Assembly: GCF_051020985.1 (NCBI RefSeq)
Contig: NW_027475149.1
Span: 434,001-498,000, forward strand
Direction: 5' to 3'
Source: Nomia melanderi
Taxonomy: Eukaryota; Arthropoda; Insecta; Hymenoptera; Halictidae
Length of the DNA: 64,000 nt
This document shows, piece by piece, positions 24,955 to 38,722 of this stretch (the stretch's first letter is position 1; every line of letters begins with the position of its first letter). Made by a program: the position numbers and the translations under genes. The notes beneath the pieces were generated by a model that saw nothing but the letters and a program-made list of their open reading frames with translations, had not been told where the DNA came from and did not search any database.

Positions 24955-27900
24955 TTTGATTTATTGCGCTATCTCTAATAGCACCCGGGATATGACCAGA
25001 TATATATTGGATTTTCCCCTGACCCCGAGTTTCCGGCCCCATGAGACGGTGGTTGTCTCGGCCCCTGGAGGTCCGAGGTCGTTCCCGCTGCACAGATGCA
25101 TGCGCTAGGGCCTCCTGCAGACAATGCACTTTGATTTATTGCGCTAGCTCTAATAGCACCCGAGATATCACCAGATATATATTGCACCTTTCCCTGACCC
25201 TGACAGTCCGGCCTCATGAGAAAGTGATTTTCTCGGCCTCTGGTGGTCCGAGGTCGATCCCGCTGCACAGATTCATGCGCCAGGGCCCCCTGCAGATAAT
25301 TCACTTTGGTTTAGTGCGCTATCTGTAAGAGCACCCGAGATATCACCAGATATATATTGAATTTTTCCTCGACCCTGAGTGTCCGGCCTCATGTGTCGGT
25401 GGTTTTCTCGGCCCCTGGTGGTCCGAGGTCGATCCCGCTGCACAGATACATGCGCTAGGGCCTCCTGCAGACAATGCACTTTGATTTATTGCGCTAGCTC
25501 TAATAGCACCCGAGATATCACCAGATATATATTGGATTTATCCCTGACCCTGACAGTCCGGCCTCATGAGAAAGTGATTTTCTCGGCCCCTGGTGGTCCG
25601 AATTCGATCCCGCTGCACAGATTCATGCGCCAGGGCCTCCTACAGACAATGCACTTTGCTTTATTGCGCTATCAGTAATAGCACCCGAGATATCACCAGA
25701 TATATATTGGATTTTCCCCTGACACTGAGTGTCCGGCCCCATGAGACGGTGGTTTTCTCAGCCCCTGGTGGTCCGAGGTCGTCCCCGCGGCACAGATTCA
25801 TGCGCCAGGGCCTCCTGCAGACAATGCACTTTGATTTATTTCGCTATCTCTAATAGCACCCGAGATATCACCAGATATATATTGGATTTATCCCTGAGCC
25901 TGACAGTCCGGCCCCATGAGACGGAGCTTTTCTCGGCCCCTGGTGGTCCGAGGTCGATTCCGCTGCACAGATTCATGCGCCAAGGCATCCTGCAGACAAT
26001 TCACTTTGGTTTAGTGCGCGATCTGTAATAGCACCCGAGATATCACCAGATATATATTGGATTTTTCCCTGACACTGAGTGTCGAACACCATGAGACGGT
26101 AGTTTTCTCGGCCCCTGGTGGTCCCAGGTCGTTCCCGCTGCACAGATTCATGCGCCAGGGCCCCCTGCAAATAATTCACTTTGATTTCTTTCGCTATCCC
26201 TAATAGCACCCGAGATATCACCAGATGTATATGGGATTTTTCCCCGACCCTGAGTGTCCGACCCCATGAGACGGTGGTTTTCTCGGCCCCTGGTGGTCCT
26301 AGGTCGATCCCGCTGCACAGATTCACGCTCCAGGGCCTCCTAGAGACAATGCACTTTGATTTATTGCGCTATCTGTAATAGCACCCGAGATATCAGCAGA
26401 TATCTATTGGATTTTTCCATGACCCTGAGTGTCCGACCCCATGAGACGGTGGTTTTCTCGGCCCCTGGTGGTCCGAGGTCGTGCCCGCTGCACAGATTCA
26501 TGCGCCAGGGCCTCCTACAGGCAATGCACTTTGATTTATTGCGCTATCTGTAATAGCACCCAAGATATCACCATATATATATTGGATTTTTCCCTGACCC
26601 TGAGTGTCCGGCCCCATGAGACGGTGATTTTCTCGGCCCCTGGTGGTCCGAGGTCGATCCCGCTGCACAGATTCATGCGCCAGGGCCTCCTGCAGACAAT
26701 GAACTTTGATTTATTTCGCTATCCCTAATAGCACCCGAGATATCACCAGATGTATATGGGATTTTTCCCCGACCCTGAGTGTCCGACCCCATGAGACGGT
26801 GGTTTTCTCGGCCCCTGGTGGTCCTAGGTCGATCCCGCTGCACAGATTCACGCTCCAGGGCCTCCTACAGACAATGCACTTTGATTTATTGCGCTATCTG
26901 TAATAGCTCCCGAGATATCACCAGATATATATTGGATTTTCCCCTGACCCTGAGTGGCCGGCCCCATGAGACGGTGGTTTTCTCGGCCCCTGGTGGTCCG
27001 AGGTCGTTCCCGCTGCACAGATTCATGCGCCAGGGCCTCCTACAGACAATACACTTTGATTTATTGCGCTATCTGTAATAGCACCCGAAATATCACCAGA
27101 TATATATTGGATTGTTCCCTGACACTGACTGTCCGACCCCATGAGACGGTCGTTTTCTCGGCCCCTGGTGGTCCGAAGTCGCTCCCGCTGCACAGATTCA
27201 TTCGCCAGAGCCTCCTACAGACAATGCACTTTGATTTATTGCGCTATCTCTAATAGCACCCGAGATATCACCAGATATATATTGAATTTTTCCCTGACCC
27301 CGACAGTCCGACCCCATGAGACGGTGGTTTTCTCGGCCCCTGGAGTTCCGAGGTCGTTCCCGCTGCACAGATTCATGCGCCAGGGCCTCCGGCAGACAAT
27401 GCACTTTGATTTATTGCGCTATCTCTAATAGCACCCGAGATATCACCAGATATATATTGGATTTTCCCCTGACCCTAACAGTCCGGCCCCATGTGTCGAT
27501 GGTTTACTCGGTCCCTCGTGGTCCGAGGTCAATCCGGCTGAACAGATTCATGCGCCAAGGCTTCCTGCAGGCAATTCACTTTGGTTTATTGCGCGATCTG
27601 TAATAGCACCCGAGATATCAAAAGATATATGCTGGATTTTTACATGACCTTGGGTGACGGATTCCGAATATCTGTAATTTTCTCGGCCCCTGGTGGTCCG
27701 AGGTAGTTCCTGCTGCACAGATTCATTCGCCAGTGCCTCCTACAGACAATGCGCTTTGATTTATTGCCCTATCTCTAATAGCACCCGAGATATCACCAGA
27801 TATATATTGGATTTTTCCCTGACCCTGCCACTCCGACCCCATGAGACGGTGATTTTCTCGGACCCTTGTGGTCCGAGGTCGATCCCGCTGCACAGATTCA

Positions 27901-28581
27901 TGCGCCAGGGCCTGCTACAGACAATGCACTTTGATTTATTGTGCTATCTGTAATAGCACCCGAGATATCACCATATATATATTGGATTTTCCCCTGACAA
28001 TGAGTGTTCGGCCCCATGAGACGGTAGTTTTCTCGGCCCCTGGTGGTCCCAGGTCGTTCCCACTGCACAGATTCATGCGCTAGGGCCTCCTGCAGACAAT
28101 GCACTTTGATTTACTGCGCTATCTCTAATAGCACCCGAGATATCACCAGATATATATTGGATTTTCCCCTGACCCTAACAGTCCGGCCCCATGAGACGGT
28201 GATATTCTCGGCCCCTGGTGGTCCGAGGTTGATCCCGCTGCTCAGATTCATGCGCCAGGGCCTCCTGCAGACAATGCACGTTGATTTATTTCGCTATCCC
28301 TAATAGCACCCGAGATATCACCAGATATATATTGGATTTTTCCCTGACCCTAAGTGTCCGACCCCATGAGACGGTGGTTTTCTCAGCCCCTGTTGGTCCG
28401 AGGTCGATCCCGCTGCACAGATTCATGCGCCAGGGCCTCCTACAGACAACGCACTTTGATTTATTGCGCTATCTCTAATAGCACCCGAGATATTACCAGA
28501 TATATATTGCATTTTTCCTTGACCCTGACAGTCCGGCCCCATGTGGCGATGGTTTTCTCGGTCCCTCGTGGTCCGAGGTCG
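24955..28581 (+). repeat. 3.6-kb duplicated satellite block, copy 1
   Basis: Matches 30,204-33,830 at an offset of 5,249 bp, which is 30 monomers less one base; the missing base lies between the copies near 28,911. The two copies read almost identically. Small differences seen include GATTTCTTTC against GATTTATTTC near 26,185 and GAGTGTCC against GAGCGTCC near 32,029. Confidence 0.87.
27857..27877. repeat. Perfect version of the monomer dyad
   Basis: Here the arms are CTCGGACC and GGTCCGAG around CTTGT, so all eight pairs match. Equivalent perfect copies are at 33,106-33,126, 46,928-46,948 (loop CTAGT) and 59,007-59,027. Confidence 0.75.
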
Positions 28582-30203
28582 ATCCGGCTGAACAGATTCA
28601 TGCGCCAAGGCTTCCTGCAGGCAATTCACTTTGGTTTATTGCGCGATCTGTAATAGCACCCGAGATATCAAAAGATATATGCTGGATTTTTACATGATCT
28701 TGGGTGACGGATTCCGAATATCTGTAATTTTCTCGGCCCCTGGTGGTCCGAGGCAGTTCCTGCTGCACAGATTCATTCGCCAGTGCCTCCTACAGACAAT
28801 GCACTTTGATTTATTGCGCTATCTGTAATAGCACCCGAGATATCACCATACATATATTGGATTTTCCCCTGACAATGAGTGTCCGGCCACATGAGACGGT
28901 AGTTTTCTCGCCCCTGGTGGTCCGAGGTCGATCCCGCTGCACAGATTCATGCGACAGGGTCTCCTACAGACAATGAACTTTGATTTATTGGGCTATCTGT
29001 AATAGCACCCGAGATATCACCAGATATATATTGGATTTTTCCCTGACCCTGAGTGTCCGGCCCCATGAGACGGTAGTTTTCTCGGCCACTGCTGGTCCGA
29101 GGTCGTTCCCGCAGCACAGATTCATGCGCCAGGGCCTCCTGCAGACAATGCACTTTGATTTATTTCGCTATCTCTAATAGCACCCGAGATATCACCAGAT
29201 ATATATTGGATTTTTCCTTGACCCTGACAGTCCGGCCCCATGTGTCGATGGTTTTCTCGGTCCCTCGTGGTCCGAGGTCGGTCCGGCTGAACAGATTCAT
29301 GCGCCAAGGCTTCCTGCAGGCAATTCACTTTGGTTTATTGCGCGATCTGTAATAGCACCCGAGATATCAAAAGATATATGCTGGATTTTTACATGACCTT
29401 GGGTGACGTATTCCGAATATCTGTAATTTTCTCCACCCCTGGTGGTCCGAGGTAGTTCCTGCTGCACTGATTCATTCGCCAATGCCTCCTACAGACAATG
29501 GACTTTGATTTATTGCTCTACCTCTAATAGCACCCGAGATATCACCATATATATATTGGATTCTTCCCTGACCCTGACAGTCCGGCCCCATGTGTCGGTG
29601 GTTTTCTCGGCCACTGGTGGTCCTAGGTCGTTCCCGCTGCACAGATTCATGAGCCAGGGCCCCCTGCAGATAGTTCACTTTGGTTTAGTGCGCGATCTGT
29701 AATAGCACCCGAGATATCACCAGATATATATTGGATTTTTCCCTGACACTGAGTGTCGAACACCATGAGACGGTAGTTTTCTCGGCCCCTGGAGTTCCGA
29801 GGTCGTTCCCGCTGCACAGATTCATGCGCCAGGGCCTCCTAGAGACAATGCACTTTGATTTATTGCGCTATCTGTAATAGCACCCGAGATATCAGCAGAT
29901 ATCTATTGGATTTTCCCCTGACCCTAACAGTCCGGCCCCATGTGTCGATGGTTTACTCGGTCCCTCGTGGTCCGAGGTCGATCCGGCTGAACAGATTCAT
30001 GCGCCAAGGCTTCCTGCAGGCAATTCACTTTGGTTTATTGCGCGATCTGTAATAGCACCCGAGATATCAAAAGATATATGCTGGATTTTTACATGACCTT
30101 GGGTGACGGATTCCGAATATCTGTAATTTTCTCGGCCCCTGGTGGTCCGAGGTAGTTCCTGCTGCACAGATTCATTCGCCAGTGCCTCCTACAGACAATG
30201 CGC
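28582..30203 (+). repeat. Satellite stretch between the 3.6-kb copies
   Basis: Rich in class-B monomers (28.68, 29.38, 30.08 kb) and in monomers with TGTCGATGG and TCGGTCCCTCGTGG. It resembles parts of 47.5-48.4 kb and 60.0-61.2 kb. A single-base deletion (TCTCGCCCC) is at about 28,911. Confidence 0.78.
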
Positions 30204-33200
30204 TTTGATTTATTGCGCTATCTCTAATAGCACCCGAGATATGACCAGATATATATTGGATTTTCCCCTGACCCCGAGTTTCCGGCCCCATGAGACGGTG
30301 GTTGTCTCGGCCCCTGGAGGTCCGAGGTCGTTCCCGCTGCACAGATGCATGCGCTAGGGCCTCCTGCAGACAATGCACTTTGATTTATTGCGCTAGCTCT
30401 AATAGCACCCGAGATATCACCAGATATATATTGCACCTTTCCCTGACCCTGACAGTCCGGCCTCATGAGAAAGTGATTTTCTCGGCCTCTGGTGGTCCGA
30501 GGTCGATCCCGCTGCACAGATTCATGCGCCAGGGCCCCCTGCAGATAATTCACTTTGGTTTAGTGCGCTATCTGTAAGAGCACCCGAGATATCACCAGAT
30601 ATATATTGAATTTTTCCTCGACCCTGAGTGTCCGGCCTCATGTGTCGGTGGTTTTCTCGGCCCCTGGTGGTCCGAGGTCGATCCCGCTGCACAGATACAT
30701 GCGCTAGGGCCTCCTGCAGACAATGCACTTTGATTTATTGCGCTAGCTCTAATAGCACCCGAGATATCACCAGATATATATTGGATTTATCCCTGACCCT
30801 GACAGTCCGGCCTCATGAGAAAGTGATTTTCTCGGCCCCTGGTGGTCCGAATTCGATCCCGCTGCACAGATTCATGCGCCAGGGCCTCCTACAGACAATG
30901 CACTTTGCTTTATTGCGCTATCAGTAATAGCACCCGAGATATCACCAGATATATATTGGATTTTCCCCTGACACTGAGTGTCCGGCCCCATGAGACGGTG
31001 GTTTTCTCAGCCCCTGGTGGTCCGAGGTCGTCCCCGCGGCACAGATTCATGCGCCAGGGCCTCCTGCAGACAATGCACTTTGATTTATTTCGCTATCTCT
31101 AATAGCACCCGAGATATCACCAGATATATATTGGATTTATCCCTGAGCCTGACAGTCCGGCCCCATGAGACGGAGCTTTTCTCGGCCCCTGGTGGTCCGA
31201 GGTCGATTCCGCTGCACAGATTCATGCGCCAAGGCATCCTGCAGACAATTCACTTTGGTTTAGTGCGCGATCTGTAATAGCACCCGAGATATCACCAGAT
31301 ATATATTGGATTTTTCCCTGACACTGAGTGTCGAACACCATGAGACGGTAGTTTTCTCGGCCCCTGGTGGTCCCAGGTCGTTCCCGCTGCACAGATTCAT
31401 GCGCCAGGGCCCCCTGCAAATAATTCACTTTGATTTATTTCGCTATCCCTAATAGCACCCGAGATATCACCAGATGTATATGGGATTTTTCCCCGACCCT
31501 GAGTGTCCGACCCCATGAGACGGTGGTTTTCTCGGCCCCTGGTGGTCCTAGGTCGATCCCGCTGCACAGATTCACGCTCCAGGGCCTCCTAGAGACAATG
31601 CACTTTGATTTATTGCGCTATCTGTAATAGCACCCGAGATATCAGCAGATATCTATTGGATTTTTCCATGACCCTGAGTGTCCGACCCCATGAGACGGTG
31701 GTTTTCTCGGCCCCTGGTGGTCCGAGGTCGTGCCCGCTGCACAGATTCATGCGCCAGGGCCTCCTACAGGCAATGCACTTTGATTTATTGCGCTATCTGT
31801 AATAGCACCCAAGATATCACCATATATATATTGGATTTTTCCCTGACCCTGAGTGTCCGGCCCCATGAGACGGTGATTTTCTCGGCCCCTGGTGGTCCGA
31901 GGTCGATCCCGCTGCACAGATTCATGCGCCAGGGCCTCCTGCAGACAATGAACTTTGATTTATTTCGCTATCCCTAATAGCACCCGAGATATCACCAGAT
32001 GTATATGGGATTTTTCCCCGACCCTGAGCGTCCGACCCCATGAGACGGTGGTTTTCTCGGCCCCTGGTGGTCCTAGGTCGATCCCGCTGCACAGATTCAC
32101 GCTCCAGGGCCTCCTACAGACAATGCACTTTGATTTATTGCGCTATCTGTAATAGCTCCCGAGATATCACCAGATATATATTGGATTTTCCCCTGACCCT
32201 GAGTGGCCGGCCCCATGAGACGGTGGTTTTCTCGGCCCCTGGTGGTCCGAGGTCGTTCCCGCTGCACAGATTCATGCGCCAGGGCCTCCTACAGACAATA
32301 CACTTTGATTTATTGCGCTATCTGTAATAGCACCCGAAATATCACCAGATATATATTGGATTGTTCCCTGACACTGACTGTCCGACCCCATGAGACGGTC
32401 GTTTTCTCGGCCCCTGGTGGTCCGAAGTCGCTCCCGCTGCACAGATTCATTCGCCAGAGCCTCCTACAGACAATGCACTTTGATTTATTGCGCTATCTCT
32501 AATAGCACCCGAGATATCACCAGATATATATTGAATTTTTCCCTGACCCCGACAGTCCGACCCCATGAGACGGTGGTTTTCTCGGCCCCTGGAGTTCCGA
32601 GGTCGTTCCCGCTGCACAGATTCATGCGCCAGGGCCTCCGGCAGACAATGCACTTTGATTTATTGCGCTATCTCTAATAGCACCCGAGATATCACCAGAT
32701 ATATATTGGATTTTCCCCTGACCCTAACAGTCCGGCCCCATGTGTCGATGGTTTACTCGGTCCCTCGTGGTCCGAGGTCGATCCGGCTGAACAGATTCAT
32801 GCGCCAAGGCTTCCTGCAGGCAATTCACTTTGGTTTATTGCGCGATCTGTAATAGCACCCGAGATATCAAAAGATATATGCTGGATTTTTACATGACCTT
32901 GGGTGACGGATTCCGAATATCTGTAATTTTCTCGGCCCCTGGTGGTCCGAGGTAGTTCCTGCTGCACAGATTCATTCGCCAGTGCCTCCTACAGACAATG
33001 CGCTTTGATTTATTGCCCTATCTCTAATAGCACCCGAGATATCACCAGATATATATTGGATTTTTCCCTGACCCTGCCACTCCGACCCCATGAGACGGTG
33101 ATTTTCTCGGACCCTTGTGGTCCGAGGTCGATCCCGCTGCACAGATTCATGCGCCAGGGCCTGCTACAGACAATGCACTTTGATTTATTGTGCTATCTGT

Positions 33201-33830
33201 AATAGCACCCGAGATATCACCATATATATATTGGATTTTCCCCTGACAATGAGTGTTCGGCCCCATGAGACGGTAGTTTTCTCGGCCCCTGGTGGTCCCA
33301 GGTCGTTCCCACTGCACAGATTCATGCGCTAGGGCCTCCTGCAGACAATGCACTTTGATTTACTGCGCTATCTCTAATAGCACCCGAGATATCACCAGAT
33401 ATATATTGGATTTTCCCCTGACCCTAACAGTCCGGCCCCATGAGACGGTGATATTCTCGGCCCCTGGTGGTCCGAGGTTGATCCCGCCGCTCAGATTCAT
33501 GCGCCAGGGCCTCCTGCAGACAATGCACGTTGATTTATTTCGCTATCCCTAATAGCACCCGAGATATCACCAGATATATATTGGATTTTTCCCTGACCCT
33601 AAGTGTCCGACCCCATGAGACGGTGGTTTTCTCAGCCCCTGTTGGTCCGAGGTCGATCCCGCTGCACAGATTCATGCGCCAGGGCCTCCTACAGACAACG
33701 CACTTTGATTTATTGCGCTATCTCTAATAGCACCCGAGATATTACCAGATATATATTGCATTTTTCCTTGACCCTGACAGTCCGGCCCCATGTGGCGATG
33801 GTTTTCTCGGTCCCTCGTGGTCCGAGGTCG
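30204..33830 (+). repeat. 3.6-kb duplicated satellite block, copy 2
   Basis: Partner of 24,955-28,581. It ends inside a monomer, after TGGTCCGAGGTCG, where copy 1 continues ATCCGGCTG and this copy switches to TTCCCGCTG. That point is also the border between the two variant domains of the array. Confidence 0.87.
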
Positions 33831-36350
33831 TTCCCGCTGCACAGACTCGTGCGCCAGGACCTTCTACAGACAATGCACTTTGATTTATTGCGCTATCTGT
33901 AATAGCACCCGAGATATCACCAGATAAATATTGGATTTTCCCCTGACCCTGAGTGTCCGGCCCCATGAGACGGTGGTTTTTTCGGCCCCTGGTGGTCCGA
34001 GGTCGTTCCCGTTGCACAGATTCATGCGCCAGGGCCTCCTGCAGACAATGCACTTTGATTTATTGCGCTACCTGTAATAGCACCCGAGATATCACCAGAT
34101 ATATTTTGGATTTTTCCCTGACCCTGAGTGTCCGACTCCACGAGACGGTGGTTTTCTCGGCCACTGTTGGTCCGAGGTCGTTCCCGCTGCACAGATTCAT
34201 GCGCTAGGGCCTCCTGCAGACAATGCACTTTGATTTATCGCGCTATCTCAAATAGCACCCGAGATATCACCAGATATATATTGGATTTTTCCCTGACCCT
34301 GATTGTCCGGCCCCATGAGACGGTGGTTTTCTCGGCCCCTGGTGGTCCGAGGTCGTCCCCGCCGCCCGGATTCATGCGCCAGGGCCTCCTACAGACAATG
34401 CACTTTGGTTTATTGCGCTATCATTAATAGCACCCGAGATATCACCAGATATATGCTGGATTTTTACATGACCTTGGGTGACGGATTCCGAATATCTGTA
34501 ATTTTCTGGTCCACTGGTGGTCCGAGGTCGTTCCTGGCGCACAGATTCATTCGCCAGTGCCTCCTACAGACAATGCACTTTGATTTATTGCGCTATCTGC
34601 AATAGCACCCGAGATATCACCAGATATATATTGGATATTCCCCTGACCCTGAGTGTCCGGCCCCATGAGACTGCGGTTTTCTCTGCCCCTGGTGGTCCGA
34701 GGTCGTTCCCGCTGCACAGATTCATGCGCCAGGGCCTCCTACAGACAATGCACTTTGATTTATTGCGCTATCTGTAATAGCACCCGAGATATCACCGGAT
34801 ATGTATTTGATTTTTCCCCGACCCTGAGTGTCCGGCCCCATGAGATGATGGTTTTCTGGTCCCCTGGTGGCCCGAGGCCGTTCCCGCTGCACAGATGCAT
34901 GCGCCAGGGCCTCCTGCAAATAATTCACTTTGGTATATTGCGCTATCTCTAATAACACCCGTGATTTCACCAGATATATATTGGATTTTTCCCTGACCCT
35001 GAGTGTCCGGCCCCATGAGACGGTGGCTGTCTCGGCCCCTGGTGGTCCGAGGTCGTTCCCACTGCACAGATTCATGCGCCAGGGCCTCCTACAGACAACG
35101 CACTTTTTTTTATTGCGCTATCTGTAATAGCACCCGAGATATCACCAGATATATATTGGATTTTTCCCTGACCCTGTGTGTCCGGCCCCATGTGTCGTTG
35201 GTTTTCTCGGCCCCTGGTGATCCGAGGTCGTTCCCGCTGCACAGGTTCATGCGCCAGGGCCTCCTACAGACAATGCACTTTGATTTATTGCGCTATCTGT
35301 AATAGCACCCGAGATATCACCAGATATATATTGAATTTTTCCCTGACCCTGAGTGTCCGGCCCGATGAGACGGTGGTTTTCTCGGCCCCTGGTGGTCCGA
35401 GGTCGTTACCGCTGCACAGATGCATGCGCCACTGCCTCCTGCAGATAATTCACTTTGGTTTATTGCGCTATCTCCAATATCACCCGAGATATCACCAGAT
35501 ATATATTCGATTTTCCCCTGACCCTGAGTGTCCGGCCCCATGTGACTGTGGTTTTCTCGGCCCCTGGTGTTCCGAGGTCGTCCGAGCTGCACAGATTAAT
35601 GCGCCAGGGCCTCCTGCAGATAATTCACTTTGGTTTATTGCGCTATCTCTAACAGCACCCGAGATATCACCAGATATATATTGGATTTTCCCCTGATCCT
35701 GAGTGTCCGGCCCCATGAGACGGTGGTTTTCTCGGCCCCTGGTGGTCCGAGGTCGTTCCCGCTGCACAGATGCATGCGCCAGGGCCTCCTGCAGATAATT
35801 CACTTTGGTTTATTGCGCGATCCCTAATAGCACCAGAGATATCACCAGATATATATTGGATTTTCCCCTGACCCTGAGTGTCCGGCACCATTAGACAGTG
35901 GTTTTCTCGGCCCCTGGTGGTCCGAGGTTGTTCCCGCGGGCCAGATTCATGCGCCAGGGCCTCCTACAGACAATGCACTTTAATTTATTGCGCTATCTGT
36001 AATAGCAAACGAGATATCACCTGATATATATTTGATTTTTCCCTGACCCTGAGTGTCCGGCCCCATGAGATGATGGTTTTCTCGGCCCCTGGTGGTCCGA
36101 GGTCGTTCGTGCTTCACAGATGCATGCGCCAGGGCCTCCTGCAGATAATTCACTTTGATTTACTGCGCTATCTGTAATAGCACCCGAGATATCACTAGAT
36201 ATATATTGGATTTTCCCCTGACCCTGAGTATCCGGCCCCATGAGGCGGTGGTTTTCTCGTCCACTGGTGGTCCGAGATCGTTCCCGCTGCACAGATTCAT
36301 GCGTCAGGGCCACCTGCAGATAATTCACTTTGGTTTATTGCGCTATCTGT
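33831..36350 (+). repeat. 2.5-kb satellite block shared with 38.7-40.9 kb and 9.7-12.2 kb
   Basis: Matches 38,723-40,898: the offset is 4,898 bp up to about 34.4 kb and 4,548 bp after about 34.7 kb, so the later copy lacks two monomers. From about 34,029 it also matches 9,662-12,205, itself lacking two monomers (about 10.95-11.30 kb). Shared marks include CACTTTTTTTTATTG and CACTAGATATATATTGG. Confidence 0.86.
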
Positions 36351-38722
36351 AATAGCACCCGAGATATCACCAGATATATATTGGATTTTTCCCTGACCCT
36401 GACAGTCCCGCCCCATGAGACGGTGGTTTTCTCGGCCCCTGGTGGTCCGAGGTTGTTCCCGCTGCACAGATTCATGCGCCAGGGCCTCGTACAGACAATG
36501 CACTTTGGTTTATTGCGCTATCTCTAATAACACCCGAGATATCACCAGATATATATTGGATTCTTCCCTGTCCCTGTGTGTCCGGCCCCATGTGTCGGTG
36601 GTTTTCTCGGCCCCTGGTGGTCCGAGGTCGTTGCCGCTGCACAGATTCATGCGCCACTGCCTCCTGCAGATAATTCACTTTGGTTTATTGCGCTATCTCC
36701 AATATCACCCGAGATATCACCAGATAAATATTGGATTTTCCCCTGACCCTGAGTGTCCGGCCCCATGAGACGGTGGTTTTTTCGGCCCCTGGTGGTCCGA
36801 GGTCGTTCCCGTTGCACAGATTCATGCGCCAGGGCCTCCTGCAGATAATTCACTTTGATTTATTGCGCTATCTGTAATAGCACCCGAGATATCACCAGAT
36901 ATATATTGTATTTTTCACTGACCCTAAGTGTCCGGCCCCTCGGGACGGTGGTTTTCTCGGCCCCTGGTGGTCCGAGGTCGTTCCCGCTGCACAGATTCAT
37001 GCGCCAGGGCCTCCTGCAGATAATTCACTTTCGTTTATTGCGCTGTATCTAATAGCACCCGAGATATCACCAGATATATATTGGATTTTCCCCTGACCCT
37101 GAGTGTCCGGCCCCATGAGACTGTGGTTTCCTCGGCCCCTGGTGGTCCGAGGTCGTTCCCGCTGCACAGATTCATGCGCCAGGGCCTGCTGCAGATAATT
37201 CACTTTCGTTTATTGCGCTATCTGTAATAGCACCCGAGATATCACCAGATATATATTGGATTTTGACTGACCCTAAGTGTCCGGCCCCTCGGGACGGTGG
37301 TTTTCTCGGCCCCTGGTGGTCCGAGGTCGTTCCCGCTGCACAGATGCATGCGCCAGGGCCTCCTGCAGATAATTCCCTTTGGATTATTGCGCTATCTCTA
37401 ATAGCACCCGAGAAGTCACCAGATATATATTGGATTTTCCCCTGACCCGGAGTGTCCGGCCCCATGAGACTGTGGTTTTCTCTGCCCCTGGTTGTCCGAG
37501 GTCGTTCCCGTTGCACAGATACATGCGCCAGGGCCTCCTGCAGAAAATTCACTTTGGTTTTTTGCGCTATCTCTAATAGCAACCAAGATATCACCAGATA
37601 TATATTGGATTTTTCCCTGACCCTGAGTGTCCGGCCCCATGAGACTGTGGTTTTATCGGCCCCTGGTGGTCCGAGGTCGTTCCCCTTGCACAGATTCATG
37701 CGCCAGGGCCTCCTGCAGATAATTCACTTTGATTTATTGCGCTATCTGTAATAGCACCCGAGATATCACCAGATATATATTGGATTTTCACTGACCCTAA
37801 GTGTCCGGCCCCTCGGGACGGTGGTTTTCACGGCCCCTGGTGGTCCGAGGTCGTTCCCGCTGCACAGATTCATGCGCCAGGGCCTCCTACAGACAATGCA
37901 CTTTGATTTATTGCGCTATCTGTAATAGCACCCGAGATATCACCAGATATATATTGGATTTTCCCCTGACCCTGACTGTCCGGCCCCTTGAGACTGTCGT
38001 TTTCTCGGCCCCTGGTGGTCCGAGGTCGTTCCCGTTGCACAGATTCATGCGCCAGGGCCTCCTGCAGATAATTCACTTTGGTTTATTGCGCTATCTCTAA
38101 TAGCACCCGAGATATCACCAGATATATATTGGATTTTCCCCTGACCCTGAGTGTCCGGCCCAATGAGACTGTGGTTTCCTCGGCCCCTGGTGGTCCGAGG
38201 TCGTTCCCGCTGCACAGATCCATGCGCCAGGGCCTCCTGCAGATAATTCACTTTCGTTTATTGCGCTATCTCTAATAGCACCCGAGATATCACCAGATAT
38301 ATATTGGATTTTTCCCTTACCCTGAGTGTCCGGCCCCATGAGACGGTGGTTTTCTCGGCCCCTGGTGGTCCGAGGTCGTTCCCCTTGCACAGATTCATGC
38401 GCCAGGGCCTCCTGCAGATAATTCACTTTGGTTTATTGCTCTATCTCTAATAGCACCCGAGATATCACCAGATATATATTGGATTTTTCACTGACCCTAA
38501 GTGTCCGGCCCCTCGGGACGGCGGTTTTCTCGGCCCCTGGTGGTCCGAGGTCGTTCCCGCTGCACAGATTCATGCGCCAGGGCCTCCTACAGACAATGCA
38601 CTTTGATTTATTGCGCTATCTGTAATAGCACCCGAGATATCACCAGATATATATTGGATTTTTCCCTGACCCAGAGTGTCCGGCCCCATGAGACGGTGGT
38701 TGTCTCGGCCCCTGGTGGTCCG
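36351..38722 (+). repeat. Satellite stretch with the CCTCGGGACGG variant
   Basis: Several monomers here read CACTGACCCTAAGTGTCC and GGCCCCTCGGGACGG in place of GGCCCCATGAGACGG (near 36.94, 37.29, 37.80 and 38.52 kb). The same variant reappears near 51.99, 52.17, 57.59, 57.77 and 63.36 kb. Two single-base deletions lie near 37,263 and 37,788. Confidence 0.8.

Noticed and set aside
35178..35696. Long open frames in the array, the longest 172 codons (35,178-35,696 and 39,726-40,244), also 157 codons at 7,487-7,960, and hundreds of 60-117 codons on both strands
   Set aside because: They recur with the monomer in rotating frames because 175 is one more than a multiple of 3, exist on both strands at the same place, match no family I recognise, and end at the TAA-TAG pair common to the monomers. 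They are repeat by-products, not genes.
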